Positions 1 through 7,316 are shown, counted from the first letter of the stretch. The stretch: 7,618 nucleotides of DNA from Candidatus Dadabacteria bacterium RIFCSPHIGHO2_12_FULL_53_21 (GCA_001775255.1 MFCJ01000094.1:13825-21442), one strand, 5' to 3'. Program-made: numbers and translations. The notes: a model not told the origin generated them from the sequence alone.

Positions 1-1760
1 TCACTCATGTCAAAACCTGGGCGCCGCAGCTAAAGTCCACCAAGCTGGATTACGAATTATTCGTCCCGCTGAGGACGGATGAGACGACGGCAGGTAAATA
101 TTTCAGGCCGGTTTACTTTGCTTCGCTCGTCATGGATAACAGGGTCTGGGGCGTCTCGCCGTTCGGATTCCATTTGACTAATATACTCCTGCATTCGGTC
201 TCCACGGTGCTGCTTTACTTCCTGATCCTCATGCTTTTTAAGGAATTTAAAAGGGGGCCTGGAGAGAGCGAGGCCTTTCTCTCCTCGATGCTCTTCGCGC
301 TCTTTCCCCTCCATGTAGAATCCGTTTCGTTTATTGCGGCGAGAGGGGACATCCTGGCCGGGATGTTCTTCCTGATGTGCCTTATTTTCTACATGCTGTC
401 CTACAGGAGGCTCTACTTCATTATATTGGCAGGTGTCTCGTTCTATCTCTCAATTCTATCGAAAGAGGTGGCGTTTTCCTTCCCCATTATTATACTCGGC
501 TTCGATATGATAAGCAGGAGGATGTTCCGCCGCGCTAACGTTTTCAAATACCTCATAATCGGTTCTTTGCTCTTCTTTTATTTCCATGTGAGGTCCGGTT
601 CCTTCATGAGTTTCGTGAGCGTTCTGCACGATAATAGTTTCCGCGATACTGGAGTAACTCCCGGAACCGGCGAATTCGTCACCATTTTTCTCAATACCTA
701 TCTTTTCTATGCGTGGAAGCTGCTCTTCCCGTACGATCTGAACCATTTCATCGGGACCATCGCGGGCGGGGACGCGCTCCACGCGATCATTGCGGTTTTG
801 TTCATAGCGGCGGTGACTGCGGTTTTCATAATCTCGGTTGTAAAGAAAGAGAACCTTACCGCCTTCTCGCTGCTGTGGATTTTCACCACGCTCGGCCCCG
901 CGGTTATGATTGCGATATATCCGCTCGCGATAACGCGCTTTGCCGAGAGGTTCGTTTATATACCCTCCGCGGGCTTCTGTCTGCTCGCGGGCTATTTGAT
1001 CGTGAGGGGCGGGAGGCTGACCGGGAAAAGGTGGGCGGGCTTAGCGGCAGGCGGATTATTGTGCGTTTCCTATCTGATCGTTACGGTGAAGGGGCAGGAG
1101 GCATGGACGGACGAGGTGACGTTCTGGGAGACCGCGGTCGGGAGGTCCCCCGATATGATCACTCCCAGGATCAACTACGGCGAGGCGCTCAGGAACTCGG
1201 GCAGGGTCGACGAGGCGATACGTCAGCATTTGACAGCGGTAGGTCCCGGCATCGAAAGTACGGACCGCGGTAAGGCCATGGCCGCGAGTTCCCTCGCTGC
1301 CGACTATATACAGAAGGGCGATTTTCTGAACGCGGAACAATATTTAAAGGCCGCTCTCGAGTATAACCCCCGGACCGAGGGCCAATATAATTACCTTATG
1401 GGTCTTATTTATCTAAAAAAGAATGATCCCGCCGCAGCCGGAAACTATCTCAGGAAGGCAGTCGAGATCGCCCCCGGATATGCGAAGGCCCATTATCTTC
1501 TGGGCATGGCGTATTTCATGGAAGCGGATGAGGATAGGTCCGCCGATAAATACAGGCTTGCTGTAAGCTCGCTCAAGTATGCGATCAGACACGACGCCAA
1601 TGACATGAACGCGCATATCCTTCTCGCGCGGGTTTATCTGGCGTTCGGGGACAGGGAGAATACGAGGAGGGAGGCGGAGTACGCACTCCGTAACACGTTT
1701 GATCCCGCCATCGTCAGGAATGCGGAATCGATCCTTAATGCGGTCAATACGAACCCCTGA
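1..1760 (+). CDS. Polytopic membrane protein with C-terminal TPR repeats, GT-C/TMTC-like glycosyltransferase (5' end missing)
   Basis: The frame is open from the left edge (first whole codon at 3) to the TGA at 1758-1760, giving 585 visible residues. The ATG at 132 is internal: the 43 codons before it carry the family motif YFRPVYF (about 105-125), so the true start and the first membrane helix and loop, which normally bear the catalytic acidic residues, are off-window. Visible family features are PFGFHLTNILLH after the FRP motif, ARGDILAG (about 339-362), a SKE motif near 459, and ERFVYIPSAGF (about 945-975). Together these resemble the membrane part of TMTC-type proteins. Several hydrophobic helices run to about 1090. 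After an AWTDEVTFWETA segment, roughly five TPR-like helix pairs fill about 1149-1700 (for example YAKAHYLLGMAYF). Such proteins are thought to transfer sugars from lipid-linked donors to exported proteins; the acceptor here is unknown. It is convergent with the FAH-family gene. Fold assignment is good; activity is inferred. Confidence 0.85.
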   Translation, partial: THVKTWAPQLKSTKLDYELFVPLRTDETTAGKYFRPVYFASLVMDNRVWGVSPFGFHLTNILLHSVSTVLLYFLILMLFKEFKRGPGESEAFLSSMLFALFPLHVESVSFIAARGDILAGMFFLMCLIFYMLSYRRLYFIILAGVSFYLSILSKEVAFSFPIIILGFDMISRRMFRRANVFKYLIIGSLLFFYFHVRSGSFMSFVSVLHDNSFRDTGVTPGTGEFVTIFLNTYLFYAWKLLFPYDLNHFIGTIAGGDALHAIIAVLFIAAVTAVFIISVVKKENLTAFSLLWIFTTLGPAVMIAIYPLAITRFAERFVYIPSAGFCLLAGYLIVRGGRLTGKRWAGLAAGGLLCVSYLIVTVKGQEAWTDEVTFWETAVGRSPDMITPRINYGEALRNSGRVDEAIRQHLTAVGPGIESTDRGKAMAASSLAADYIQKGDFLNAEQYLKAALEYNPRTEGQYNYLMGLIYLKKNDPAAAGNYLRKAVEIAPGYAKAHYLLGMAYFMEADEDRSADKYRLAVSSLKYAIRHDANDMNAHILLARVYLAFGDRENTRREAEYALRNTFDPAIVRNAESILNAVNTNP

Positions 1761-1770
1761 TGTTCGTGTT
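1746..1770. terminator. Hairpin at the convergent gene junction, possible bidirectional terminator
   Basis: AATACGAAC (1746-1754) pairs with GTTCGTGTT (1762-1770) as a 9-bp stem with one G-T pair and a 7-nt loop containing the TGA stop of the plus-strand gene. It lies 18 nt beyond the stop of the minus-strand FAH gene. Neither side is followed by a solid U-tract; only TTCTTTG follows on the plus strand. Intrinsic termination is therefore weakly supported; the hairpin could instead protect 3' ends. Convergent position is the main support. Confidence 0.35.
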
Positions 1771-1788
1771 CGGTTCTTTGCTCCCTGG

Positions 1789-2547
1789 TCATTCCACGTA
1801 ATTCGTGAGAATCCCTATGCCTTCTATCTCGACTTCCACCTTATCGCCGCTCTTCATCGGCCCCACGCCCGCCGGCGTGCCCGTCGAAACTATGTCCCCC
1901 GGCAGAAGCGTCATGACCTTCGATATAAAACTCACGAGCCTCGGCACGCTGAAGAGCAGGTTCCTGGTGCTCGAATGCTGCTTCCTCTCGCCGTTCAGAT
2001 ACGTCGATATCTCGAGGTCGCTCGGGTCGAGCTCGGTTTCGACGACCGGACCCACGGGGGCGAATGTGTCGAAGCCCTTTGCCCTCGTGAACTGTATGTC
2101 CTTCGCCTGGAGGTCACGCGCGGTGACGTCGTTTAGGCAGGTATAGCCGAGCACGTAATCGAGAGCCTCCCTCTCCTCCACGTGCTTCGCCTCTTTCCCT
2201 ATGACTAGGGCGAGCTCCCCTTCGTAATCGACGTGCGAGGACATATGGTTCGGATAAATTATTTTATCCCCGTGCGCAATTACTGAAGTGCTGGGTTTGA
2301 TGAAGAGCCTGGGCTCCTCCGGCAGGTCCCTGCCCATTTCGATTGCGTGGTCCTTGTAGTTGAGCCCGACCGCGACAATCTTGGTCGGAGTTACGGGAGG
2401 GAGCAGTCTTACTTCCTCGGGATCGAACGTGTGCTCGGTAATTCTGAATTTCCCGAATACATCCCCTTCGAGCTCCCTTATCTTGCCGTAGGCCGGAGTT
2501 CCGTATCTCGCTTTCTTATCGTGTGTTTCGAATCTCAGAAATTTCAT
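1789..2547 (-). CDS. Fumarylacetoacetate hydrolase (FAH) family enzyme
   Basis: This 252-residue protein has the compact FAH fold: a short N-terminal region (about 1-52), then the catalytic domain. Visible motifs are GLNYKDHA (61-68), the metal ligands E109 and E111 in YEGELA, D140 in LNDVTARDLQ, KGFDTFAPVGP (157-167) and STGTPAGVG (221-229). The EGE-to-Asp spacing of 31 matches the Mg/Mn site of FAHD1-type enzymes, so the active site looks intact. Family members cleave or isomerise 2-oxo/enol acids: acylpyruvases, oxaloacetate decarboxylases, and hydroxyheptadienedioate isomerases of aromatic degradation. No catabolic gene cluster surrounds it, so the substrate cannot be chosen; a general acylpyruvase or oxaloacetate-tautomer housekeeping role is as likely as aromatic catabolism. 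It starts with ATG behind a strong Shine-Dalgarno site and is the last gene of the minus-strand cluster, 65 nt after truA. Family call is firm, exact reaction is not. Confidence 0.93.
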   Translation of the reverse strand: MKFLRFETHDKKARYGTPAYGKIRELEGDVFGKFRITEHTFDPEEVRLLPPVTPTKIVAVGLNYKDHAIEMGRDLPEEPRLFIKPSTSVIAHGDKIIYPNHMSSHVDYEGELALVIGKEAKHVEEREALDYVLGYTCLNDVTARDLQAKDIQFTRAKGFDTFAPVGPVVETELDPSDLEISTYLNGERKQHSSTRNLLFSVPRLVSFISKVMTLLPGDIVSTGTPAGVGPMKSGDKVEVEIEGIGILTNYVE

Positions 2548-2612
2548 ATGCGTTGCCTCTCCTGAGCGGAATTTTTTTTATTTGCTTATCCGCGTGCGGC
2601 ATTGTACGCGAA
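2548..2612 (-). other. Intergenic spacer between truA and the FAH gene
   Basis: This 65-nt gap holds the FAH ribosome binding site and an eight-A run on the minus strand (T8 at 2572-2579). A TATAAT-like hexamer (TACAAT, minus strand of 2601-2606) is present, but I find no matching -35, so an internal promoter is only possible. No hairpin plus U-tract is seen in the direction of transcription, so read-through from truA into the FAH gene is expected. Confidence 0.5.
2556..2563 (-). promoter_or_regulatory. Ribosome binding site of the FAH-family gene
   Basis: The minus strand reads AGGAGAGG, 8 nt before the ATG at 2547-2545. It is the strongest Shine-Dalgarno site among the genes here with a clear start, and it supports that ATG as the true start. 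An independent strong site fits the longer gap to truA: this gene does not rely on translational coupling. Confidence 0.8.
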
Positions 2613-3347
2613 TCAATACTTTACCTCCTTCAAATACAACCCGCGGGCGGGGGCCGTGTGGACGAACTTCGTTTTCTCGCCGGATTCCAGAATCCCGTAG
2701 AACTCCCCCGGCGAAATCCTTTCCTTGCCGACCTGAACGAGCGTCCCGACTATAAGCCTTACCATTCTTTTCATGAACCCGTCGGCCTCGATGCTGAACT
2801 CCAGAATGTCTTTCCGTTTTGTGACCCCGGCGCCGAGCACGGTCCTCACGGTCGATTTTACAGTCGCCCCGGATTGCGCGAAAGCCCCGAAGTCGTGTTC
2901 GCCGATCAGCGTGCGCGCGGCTTCGTCCATTAAACGCGCCTTTAGCGGGTATGGTACGAACCAGGCCCTCTCCCTCAATAACGCGGACGGGAAAGGGCGG
3001 TTCAATATCTTATATTTGTAGGTTTTGCTCTTCGCCGACAGCTGGGCGTGGAATCCCGGCTCCGCCTCTTCCGCATCCGTTATCACTATGTCCTTTGGAA
3101 GAAGGGAGTTGAGCCCCTTCTGCAGCTCGGTTGGGCTTAGCGCGGTTCCGGTCCTGAAGTTTGCGACCTGTCCCAGGGCGTGCACGCCCGAATCCGTTCT
3201 GCCCGAGCCCAGGAGCTTGATGTCCTCACCCGTTATCGTCATGAGGGACGTCTCTATGGTTTCCTGTATCGTCGGCCCTGACGGCTGTCTCTGCCAGCCC
3301 ACGTAACCCGACCCGTCGTATTCGATCGTAAGCTTGATGTTCCTCAC
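2613..3347 (-). CDS. truA: tRNA pseudouridine(38-40) synthase TruA
   Basis: TruA converts uridines 38, 39 and 40 of the tRNA anticodon stem-loop to pseudouridine in the cytoplasm. The 244-residue product has the family signature from end to end: TIEYDGSGYVGWQRQ (7-21), GRTDSGVHALGQV (49-61) with catalytic Asp52, FHA (99-101), KTYKY (108-112) with the conserved active-site Tyr110, GEHDFGAFAQSG (149-160), and FMKRMVRLIVGTL (191-203). Length is normal for the family and no key residue is missing. The start is GTG (3347-3345), 2 nt after the TAG stop of the permease gene; the N-terminus MRNIKLTIEYDG is the normal TruA beginning, which fixes this start. The Shine-Dalgarno match is poor (AAGGG about 12 nt upstream), so translation is probably coupled to the permease gene. 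Confidence 0.97.
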   Translation of the reverse strand: MRNIKLTIEYDGSGYVGWQRQPSGPTIQETIETSLMTITGEDIKLLGSGRTDSGVHALGQVANFRTGTALSPTELQKGLNSLLPKDIVITDAEEAEPGFHAQLSAKSKTYKYKILNRPFPSALLRERAWFVPYPLKARLMDEAARTLIGEHDFGAFAQSGATVKSTVRTVLGAGVTKRKDILEFSIEADGFMKRMVRLIVGTLVQVGKERISPGEFYGILESGEKTKFVHTAPARGLYLKEVKY

Positions 3348-3349
3348 GT

Positions 3350-4282
3350 CTATATCCCGCCCTTGTCGAACTTTATCCGCGGGTCGAGCACGACGTAGAG
3401 GATATCGACGATCAGGTTCGCGAGGACGAGGATTATCGTATACACGATCGTTATCCCCATCACAAGCGGGTAGTCCCTGTTGGAGACGGCCATTACGAAG
3501 AACCTTCCGGTCCCCGGTATGGCGAAAATGTGCTCGACGACGAAAGAACCGGTTACGAGAAACGCCGTTATCGGGCCCAGCACCGTAACGACCGGGATGA
3601 GCGCGTTTCTGAGTATGTGTTTTGTGATTACCCGGAAGTCGCTGAGCCCCTTCGCCCGCGCGGTCCTTATGAATAGCGCTTTAGAGGTATCGAGCATGCT
3701 CGCCCGTATGAGACGCGCGATGTAGGCCGCGGGCCCCGCCGCGAGCGTCAGCGCCGGAAGCACTACGTGCGCGGGGCTTCCCCAGAGCGCCGCCGGAAGC
3801 CAGCCCAGCTTCACCGAGAATATATAAATAAGCAGGGCGCCCGTTACGAAGCTCGGGACGGATACGAGGGCCGTCGCGATCGATACGGAGGCGAAATCGA
3901 CCGCTCCCCCCGGTTTAGTCGCCGACGCGATGCCGATGGCGCTTCCGAGAGCGACGGCGATAGTCAGGCTGATGAGCCCGAGCTCGACCGAAACCGGCAG
4001 CGTTTCGCCGATTATTTCATTCACGGACCTGTCGATATATTTATACGACGGGCCGAAGTCGCCCGATGCCAGGTTCTTCAGGTAAAAAAGGTACTGTTTC
4101 CAGACGGGCTCGTCGAGGTGATACTTGGCCTCTATATTCTTTTTGATCTGAGGGGGGAGTTTCTTCTCGGCATCGAACGGTCCCCCCGGGAGGGTCCTCA
4201 GAAGAAAGAAGGTTATCGTCGCCACCGCGAAAATTACGAAGATACCGGTCAGAGTTCGGCTGAGGACGAATTTCCCGATCAA
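3350..4282 (-). CDS. ABC transporter permease, OppB/DppB (peptide/nickel) type
   Basis: This 310-residue protein is an inner-membrane permease of the dipeptide/oligopeptide/nickel ABC importer family. It shows an N-terminal helix (about 9-29), LPGGPFDAEKK (31-41), a long periplasmic segment with GDFGPSY (74-80), then about five helices (near 100-121, 134-158, 172-192, 230-250, 275-297). The EAA-type cytoplasmic loop that contacts the ATPase is intact (TARAKGL, 207-213, through KHILRNALIP, 221-230). PGTGRFFVMAVSNRDYP (256-272) and the ending VVLDPRIKF are typical of the B subunit, and length is normal. The start is TTG at 4282-4280, 5 nt after the protease stop. The usual C permease, two ATPases and binding protein are absent on both sides. 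It may work with subunits encoded elsewhere, or be left over from a broken locus; the intact sequence argues against decay. Substrate cannot be told from sequence. Confidence 0.93.
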   Translation of the reverse strand: MIGKFVLSRTLTGIFVIFAVATITFFLLRTLPGGPFDAEKKLPPQIKKNIEAKYHLDEPVWKQYLFYLKNLASGDFGPSYKYIDRSVNEIIGETLPVSVELGLISLTIAVALGSAIGIASATKPGGAVDFASVSIATALVSVPSFVTGALLIYIFSVKLGWLPAALWGSPAHVVLPALTLAAGPAAYIARLIRASMLDTSKALFIRTARAKGLSDFRVITKHILRNALIPVVTVLGPITAFLVTGSFVVEHIFAIPGTGRFFVMAVSNRDYPLVMGITIVYTIILVLANLIVDILYVVLDPRIKFDKGGI

Positions 4283-4295
4283 GCCGGCTATCCTT
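4280..4295 (-). promoter_or_regulatory. TTG start and embedded ribosome binding site of the permease gene
   Basis: The minus strand reads AAGGA (4295-4291) inside the last codons of the protease gene, then 8 nt, then TTG (4282-4280). The spacing is ideal, and the start gives the usual short N-terminal tail before the first helix of OppB proteins. Ribosomes ending on the protease stop at 4290-4288 would sit on this site, so re-initiation is likely. Confidence 0.7.
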
Positions 4296-7245
4296 GCTGG
4301 TCTTCTTTTCTCACTACGAATGTTTGCCTTGAGAGGAGCCCGGTCGAGTCCTTGGCAATTATCGTAATTAGGTTCACTTCGTTTTCCAGCTCCAGCTTCA
4401 CGGACACGGGCACATCCGTCTTTGTCGACGGCAGGAGCGCGACCTTGTCGTCCCCGATGAAGACGGATACGAGCTCTATGCCGTCCCCGTCGTTAACGTC
4501 TCCGTTAAGCGTAATCATCCGTGAATTGGTGGATACCGGAACCCCGGTCACGGTTATGACCGGAGGGGCTTCGAAAATTTCCTTCAGTATCGAGCTTCCC
4601 TGGGGCTGCGACGGTCCGGCGGTCTCGGAAATGACCACCTTCTCTTTATTGACCCAGCCCGCCGAATTTTCATTGATTTTTATCTTGACCCAGCCGTCGT
4701 TTTGCCCGAGACCGCTGAAAGTAGTCCCTTGCCCGGCCAGGGCTATTATAGGGGCTTCATTATAGCCCCCGCCCCTGATCGGCGTATCGGCCATGGCCGC
4801 GGTCACCGTCGAATCCGTTTTCTGAAAGACCGCGCCTTCGGTATTTCCGGGTATTACCGCTTTCCCTATAAGACCTTCCTTGAAGACGTCGTCCACTATC
4901 TGCAGCTCCAGTTCGAGTGGGGAGTCCGTATTCTTTACATCGAATGCAAAAGCCGCTTCCCTTGTCTCTCCGGGTGCGAGGTTCTCGAACTCCGCCCTCC
5001 CCTTTTCGAGGAAGATTTTATCTCCCGAGTTGTTTTTAAGCGTAAGAATCGTTTTTTCCGACCCCCCGCGGCCTATGTTCTTCACCTTCACGAGGAACGC
5101 GATTATCTCTCCCGGTTCCGGTGTCCCGTCCCCGTTGCCGCGCGATCCGTACCTGCCGTCGTCCACGATCTCGTAGTTAAACGCATAGAGCGGCCTCTCG
5201 AGTCCGTACGTACCTGCCGTGAAATTGTAATCAGGTATATCCGAATCGTTCCCGTCTTCGAATTCCAGGGTTACCTTATCCTCTCTGGTAAGGGTCCATT
5301 TAGGGATTTCGAACGATGTCTTCCATGATCTCTTTTCGCCGGGATTTACCTTTCCGAAAATGAGCTCTTTGCCCTCGAAAACGGGGTTTTCCGATTTTGT
5401 CGTCGCCATGAGCCTGTATAGGGGCGTCTTTCCGGCGTTCTCCACTTCGACATTCATTTCGAGCTCGACGCCGGCGTCTCCTTTCGGTATTTCGGGTGTA
5501 ATCCTGACCGCTAGAGAAGGTTTTACGCCCTTCGTCTTCTCGTTCGACCAGTCGATCCCCATGAGCTTCCATTTCTCGACGATTTTGCCTTCTTCGCTTT
5601 TCGAGATCTTGGTGATCCCCCCCTGTATATCGCCGAGCGATACTTTCCTGGACGGGACGGATGAGGAATTGATTATTTCCCTGGCGAGCGATACGTAGAA
5701 GTCTCCCTCCAGCTTCTTCCTCTTCTCTTCGCGGCTGAGCGCCTCTTCGGGCGTGGGCTCTTCCTCCCCATCGACTTTTACGGCCGCATTATTGTCGAGG
5801 TACGTGATCGAATAAACGGGTTTTTCGAGTACCCTGTCCACGGTCTTCTTCTTCAGGCCGGGCTTTTCGGGAATTCTATTGTCCGAGTTAGGGTGGAATA
5901 TGACTGTGTCGTCCGTAATAACCGTCGGATGGAGTATTATGTCCGGGGTAACGCCCACGTCCTGTATGGATATGTCTCCCGGTGTCAGGTACTGAGCTAT
6001 TGTGAGCTTCAGCGCCGAGCCGTCGTTCAGGTCGAATATTTGCTGGACCGACCCCTTTCCGAAGGTCCTTTCCCCTATGATGATCGCCCTTTCGTTGTTC
6101 TTCAAGGCGCCCGCCACGATCTCGGATGCGCTCGCGCTCCCCGCGTCGACGAGCACCACGATGTTGCCGTTGTACTGCTGGTCCTTGTCGTTCGCGTGAT
6201 AGCGTTTGGAGGAATTGCCTATTTTGGTCGTGACAATCACGCCGTCGGTCAGGAAGAGGTCCGAGATTCTTTCCGCCTGGTCCAGAAGCCCGCCGGGGTT
6301 CCCCCTCAGGTCGAGTATTATGCCCCTCGGGTTTCCGGTGCCGCTGTTTTCGAGGTTGTGGATAATGCTGTCGAGCGTGTTCTTCTGAAAGTCCCTTATC
6401 CTCACGTACTCGATCCCGCCCTCGAGCTCGAAGGCCTCGACGCTCTCTATTACTATCGTATCCCGCATCATTTTGAATTCCTTCGGCGACGGGAACCCTT
6501 CTCTCATAACGTGTATCGAGACCTCCGTATCCTTGGGTCCCCTGAGCTTGCTGACGGCTTCGATGAGCGACATGTTGACGGTCGATTCGTTCGCTATCTG
6601 TACGATCTTGTCGTTGGGCTTGATGCCGGCCCTGTAGGCGGGTGTGCCTTCGATTGGAGAAATCACTGTGAGGTCCCCGTCCCTTACCCCGATCACAATG
6701 CCGAGCCCCCCGAAGCTCCCTTCCGTCTCTATCATGAATTCCTTATAGACCTGCGGGGTTATTATTCCCGAATGGGGGTCGAGCGAATTGAGCATCTGAT
6801 CGAGGACCGAGTATTCTATATCGTTCAGCTTGAGGCCGCTCGGGGCCAGATGCGGAGAGACGAACTGGAATACTTGTTCGAGCCTGTCCGTGACGTCGTT
6901 GAGGCTCTCGACCCCGCTCAAGTCGAACACCGCTTTTTCTCCCCCGGCCTGGACCTCGAAGCTCGCGCTGTTTTCCCCCTCGGGGAAATCGACCAGCACG
7001 TTGTCCACGATCTGCTCCATTCTTCCGAGCCCCAGAATAAGCATGTTTTTCGGGTCGATGAGGGACTTGTCGACGTAGTAGCGGTTTATGTACTGCATGA
7101 CGGCGTCTGTTATGCCGAGGTTGTCCGCTTCCGCCCTTTGATCGAGCATGGTAACGCCCGGAGAAAAGAACAGGACATACGTAAGGGATGCTAGAACGGC
7201 CGTTAGTACGAATAGTTTTTTGGCTCTGTCCGGAAATTTATTCAA
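4288..7245 (-). CDS. Large S41-family serine protease (C-terminal processing peptidase type) with PDZ, SH3-like and Ig-like domains
   Basis: The 985-residue protein has an N-terminal membrane anchor or signal helix (about 9-29), the CtpA-type lead-in SLDPHSGIITPQVYKEF (154-170), a PDZ domain (about 175-250), and an S41 catalytic domain (about 275-440). Catalytic residues are visible: Ser372 in GSASASEI, Lys397 in GERTFGKGSVQ, and Gln401; the 25-residue Ser-Lys spacing equals that of CtpB and Prc. It should act in the periplasm or on the outer face of the membrane, cutting proteins near C-termini under PDZ control. The C-terminal half is unusual: an acidic linker (about 490-515), two CARDB-like beta domains (about 575-680 and 685-800), an SH3-like segment (about 826-874, with DGWVKIKINENSAGWV), and an Ig-like domain (about 893-980). 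The size and plan resemble the large myxobacterial-type S41 peptidases I know as MXAN_5808-like. It starts at TTG behind GAGGAG. It is the first gene of the operon, directly downstream of a good promoter. Confidence 0.92.
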   Translation of the reverse strand: MNKFPDRAKKLFVLTAVLASLTYVLFFSPGVTMLDQRAEADNLGITDAVMQYINRYYVDKSLIDPKNMLILGLGRMEQIVDNVLVDFPEGENSASFEVQAGGEKAVFDLSGVESLNDVTDRLEQVFQFVSPHLAPSGLKLNDIEYSVLDQMLNSLDPHSGIITPQVYKEFMIETEGSFGGLGIVIGVRDGDLTVISPIEGTPAYRAGIKPNDKIVQIANESTVNMSLIEAVSKLRGPKDTEVSIHVMREGFPSPKEFKMMRDTIVIESVEAFELEGGIEYVRIRDFQKNTLDSIIHNLENSGTGNPRGIILDLRGNPGGLLDQAERISDLFLTDGVIVTTKIGNSSKRYHANDKDQQYNGNIVVLVDAGSASASEIVAGALKNNERAIIIGERTFGKGSVQQIFDLNDGSALKLTIAQYLTPGDISIQDVGVTPDIILHPTVITDDTVIFHPNSDNRIPEKPGLKKKTVDRVLEKPVYSITYLDNNAAVKVDGEEEPTPEEALSREEKRKKLEGDFYVSLAREIINSSSVPSRKVSLGDIQGGITKISKSEEGKIVEKWKLMGIDWSNEKTKGVKPSLAVRITPEIPKGDAGVELEMNVEVENAGKTPLYRLMATTKSENPVFEGKELIFGKVNPGEKRSWKTSFEIPKWTLTREDKVTLEFEDGNDSDIPDYNFTAGTYGLERPLYAFNYEIVDDGRYGSRGNGDGTPEPGEIIAFLVKVKNIGRGGSEKTILTLKNNSGDKIFLEKGRAEFENLAPGETREAAFAFDVKNTDSPLELELQIVDDVFKEGLIGKAVIPGNTEGAVFQKTDSTVTAAMADTPIRGGGYNEAPIIALAGQGTTFSGLGQNDGWVKIKINENSAGWVNKEKVVISETAGPSQPQGSSILKEIFEAPPVITVTGVPVSTNSRMITLNGDVNDGDGIELVSVFIGDDKVALLPSTKTDVPVSVKLELENEVNLITIIAKDSTGLLSRQTFVVRKEDQQG

Positions 7246-7259
7246 AATTCATTCTCCTC
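7243..7259 (-). promoter_or_regulatory. Ribosome binding site and TTG start of the protease gene
   Basis: On the minus strand GAGGAG (7259-7254) is followed by 8 nt and TTG (7245-7243), which opens the protease frame. An ATG at 7252-7250 lies only 1 nt past GAGGAG, is out of frame, and stops after four codons (M-N-F-E), so it is not a credible start. The next helix-preserving start would remove the basic residues before the signal helix. Confidence 0.75.
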
Positions 7260-7287
7260 GATTATCTATCTTGTCTGCTTGTTCGAT

Positions 7288-7316
7288 ATTATCACATCAT
7301 GCGGAGCGGCAATCAA
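7288..7316 (-). promoter_or_regulatory. Sigma70-type promoter of the protease-permease-truA operon
   Basis: The minus strand has TTGATT (7316-7311) as -35, a 17-nt spacer, and GATAAT (7293-7288) as -10: four and five of six consensus bases at optimal spacing. Transcription would start near 7281, leaving a leader of about 36 nt with the GAGGAG site. It is the best promoter match I see in this region. Confidence 0.65.

Noticed and set aside
713..1273. Second plus-strand frame inside the membrane protein gene
   Set aside because: It is a shifted-frame shadow rich in Arg and Gly; the overlapping frame has membrane helices and family motifs throughout.
132..1760. ATG at 132 as the true start of the membrane protein
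   Set aside because: The reading frame continues unbroken to the window edge and the upstream codons include the conserved FRP motif, so 132 is internal.
2571..2580. T8 run as an intrinsic terminator
   Set aside because: On the plus strand no hairpin precedes it and no plus-strand gene ends here; on the minus strand, the direction of the operon, it reads as an A-run.
2516..2602. Minus-strand 28-codon frame starting at ATG 2602 and running into the FAH gene
   Set aside because: The Shine-Dalgarno string is 20 nt away, too far, the frame overlaps the real FAH start out of frame, and the product has no features.
3767..4765. Plus-strand open frame of 332 codons across the permease-protease junction
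   Set aside because: It overlaps two well-supported genes in antisense, is rich in Arg and Asp without any domain, and bridges a gene boundary in a way no real gene would need.
5893..7194. Plus-strand open frame of 433 codons opposite the protease gene
   Set aside because: It is fully antisense to the conserved PDZ and S41 domains, has no recognisable motif or plausible ribosome site, and its composition is what the complement of this codon usage gives.
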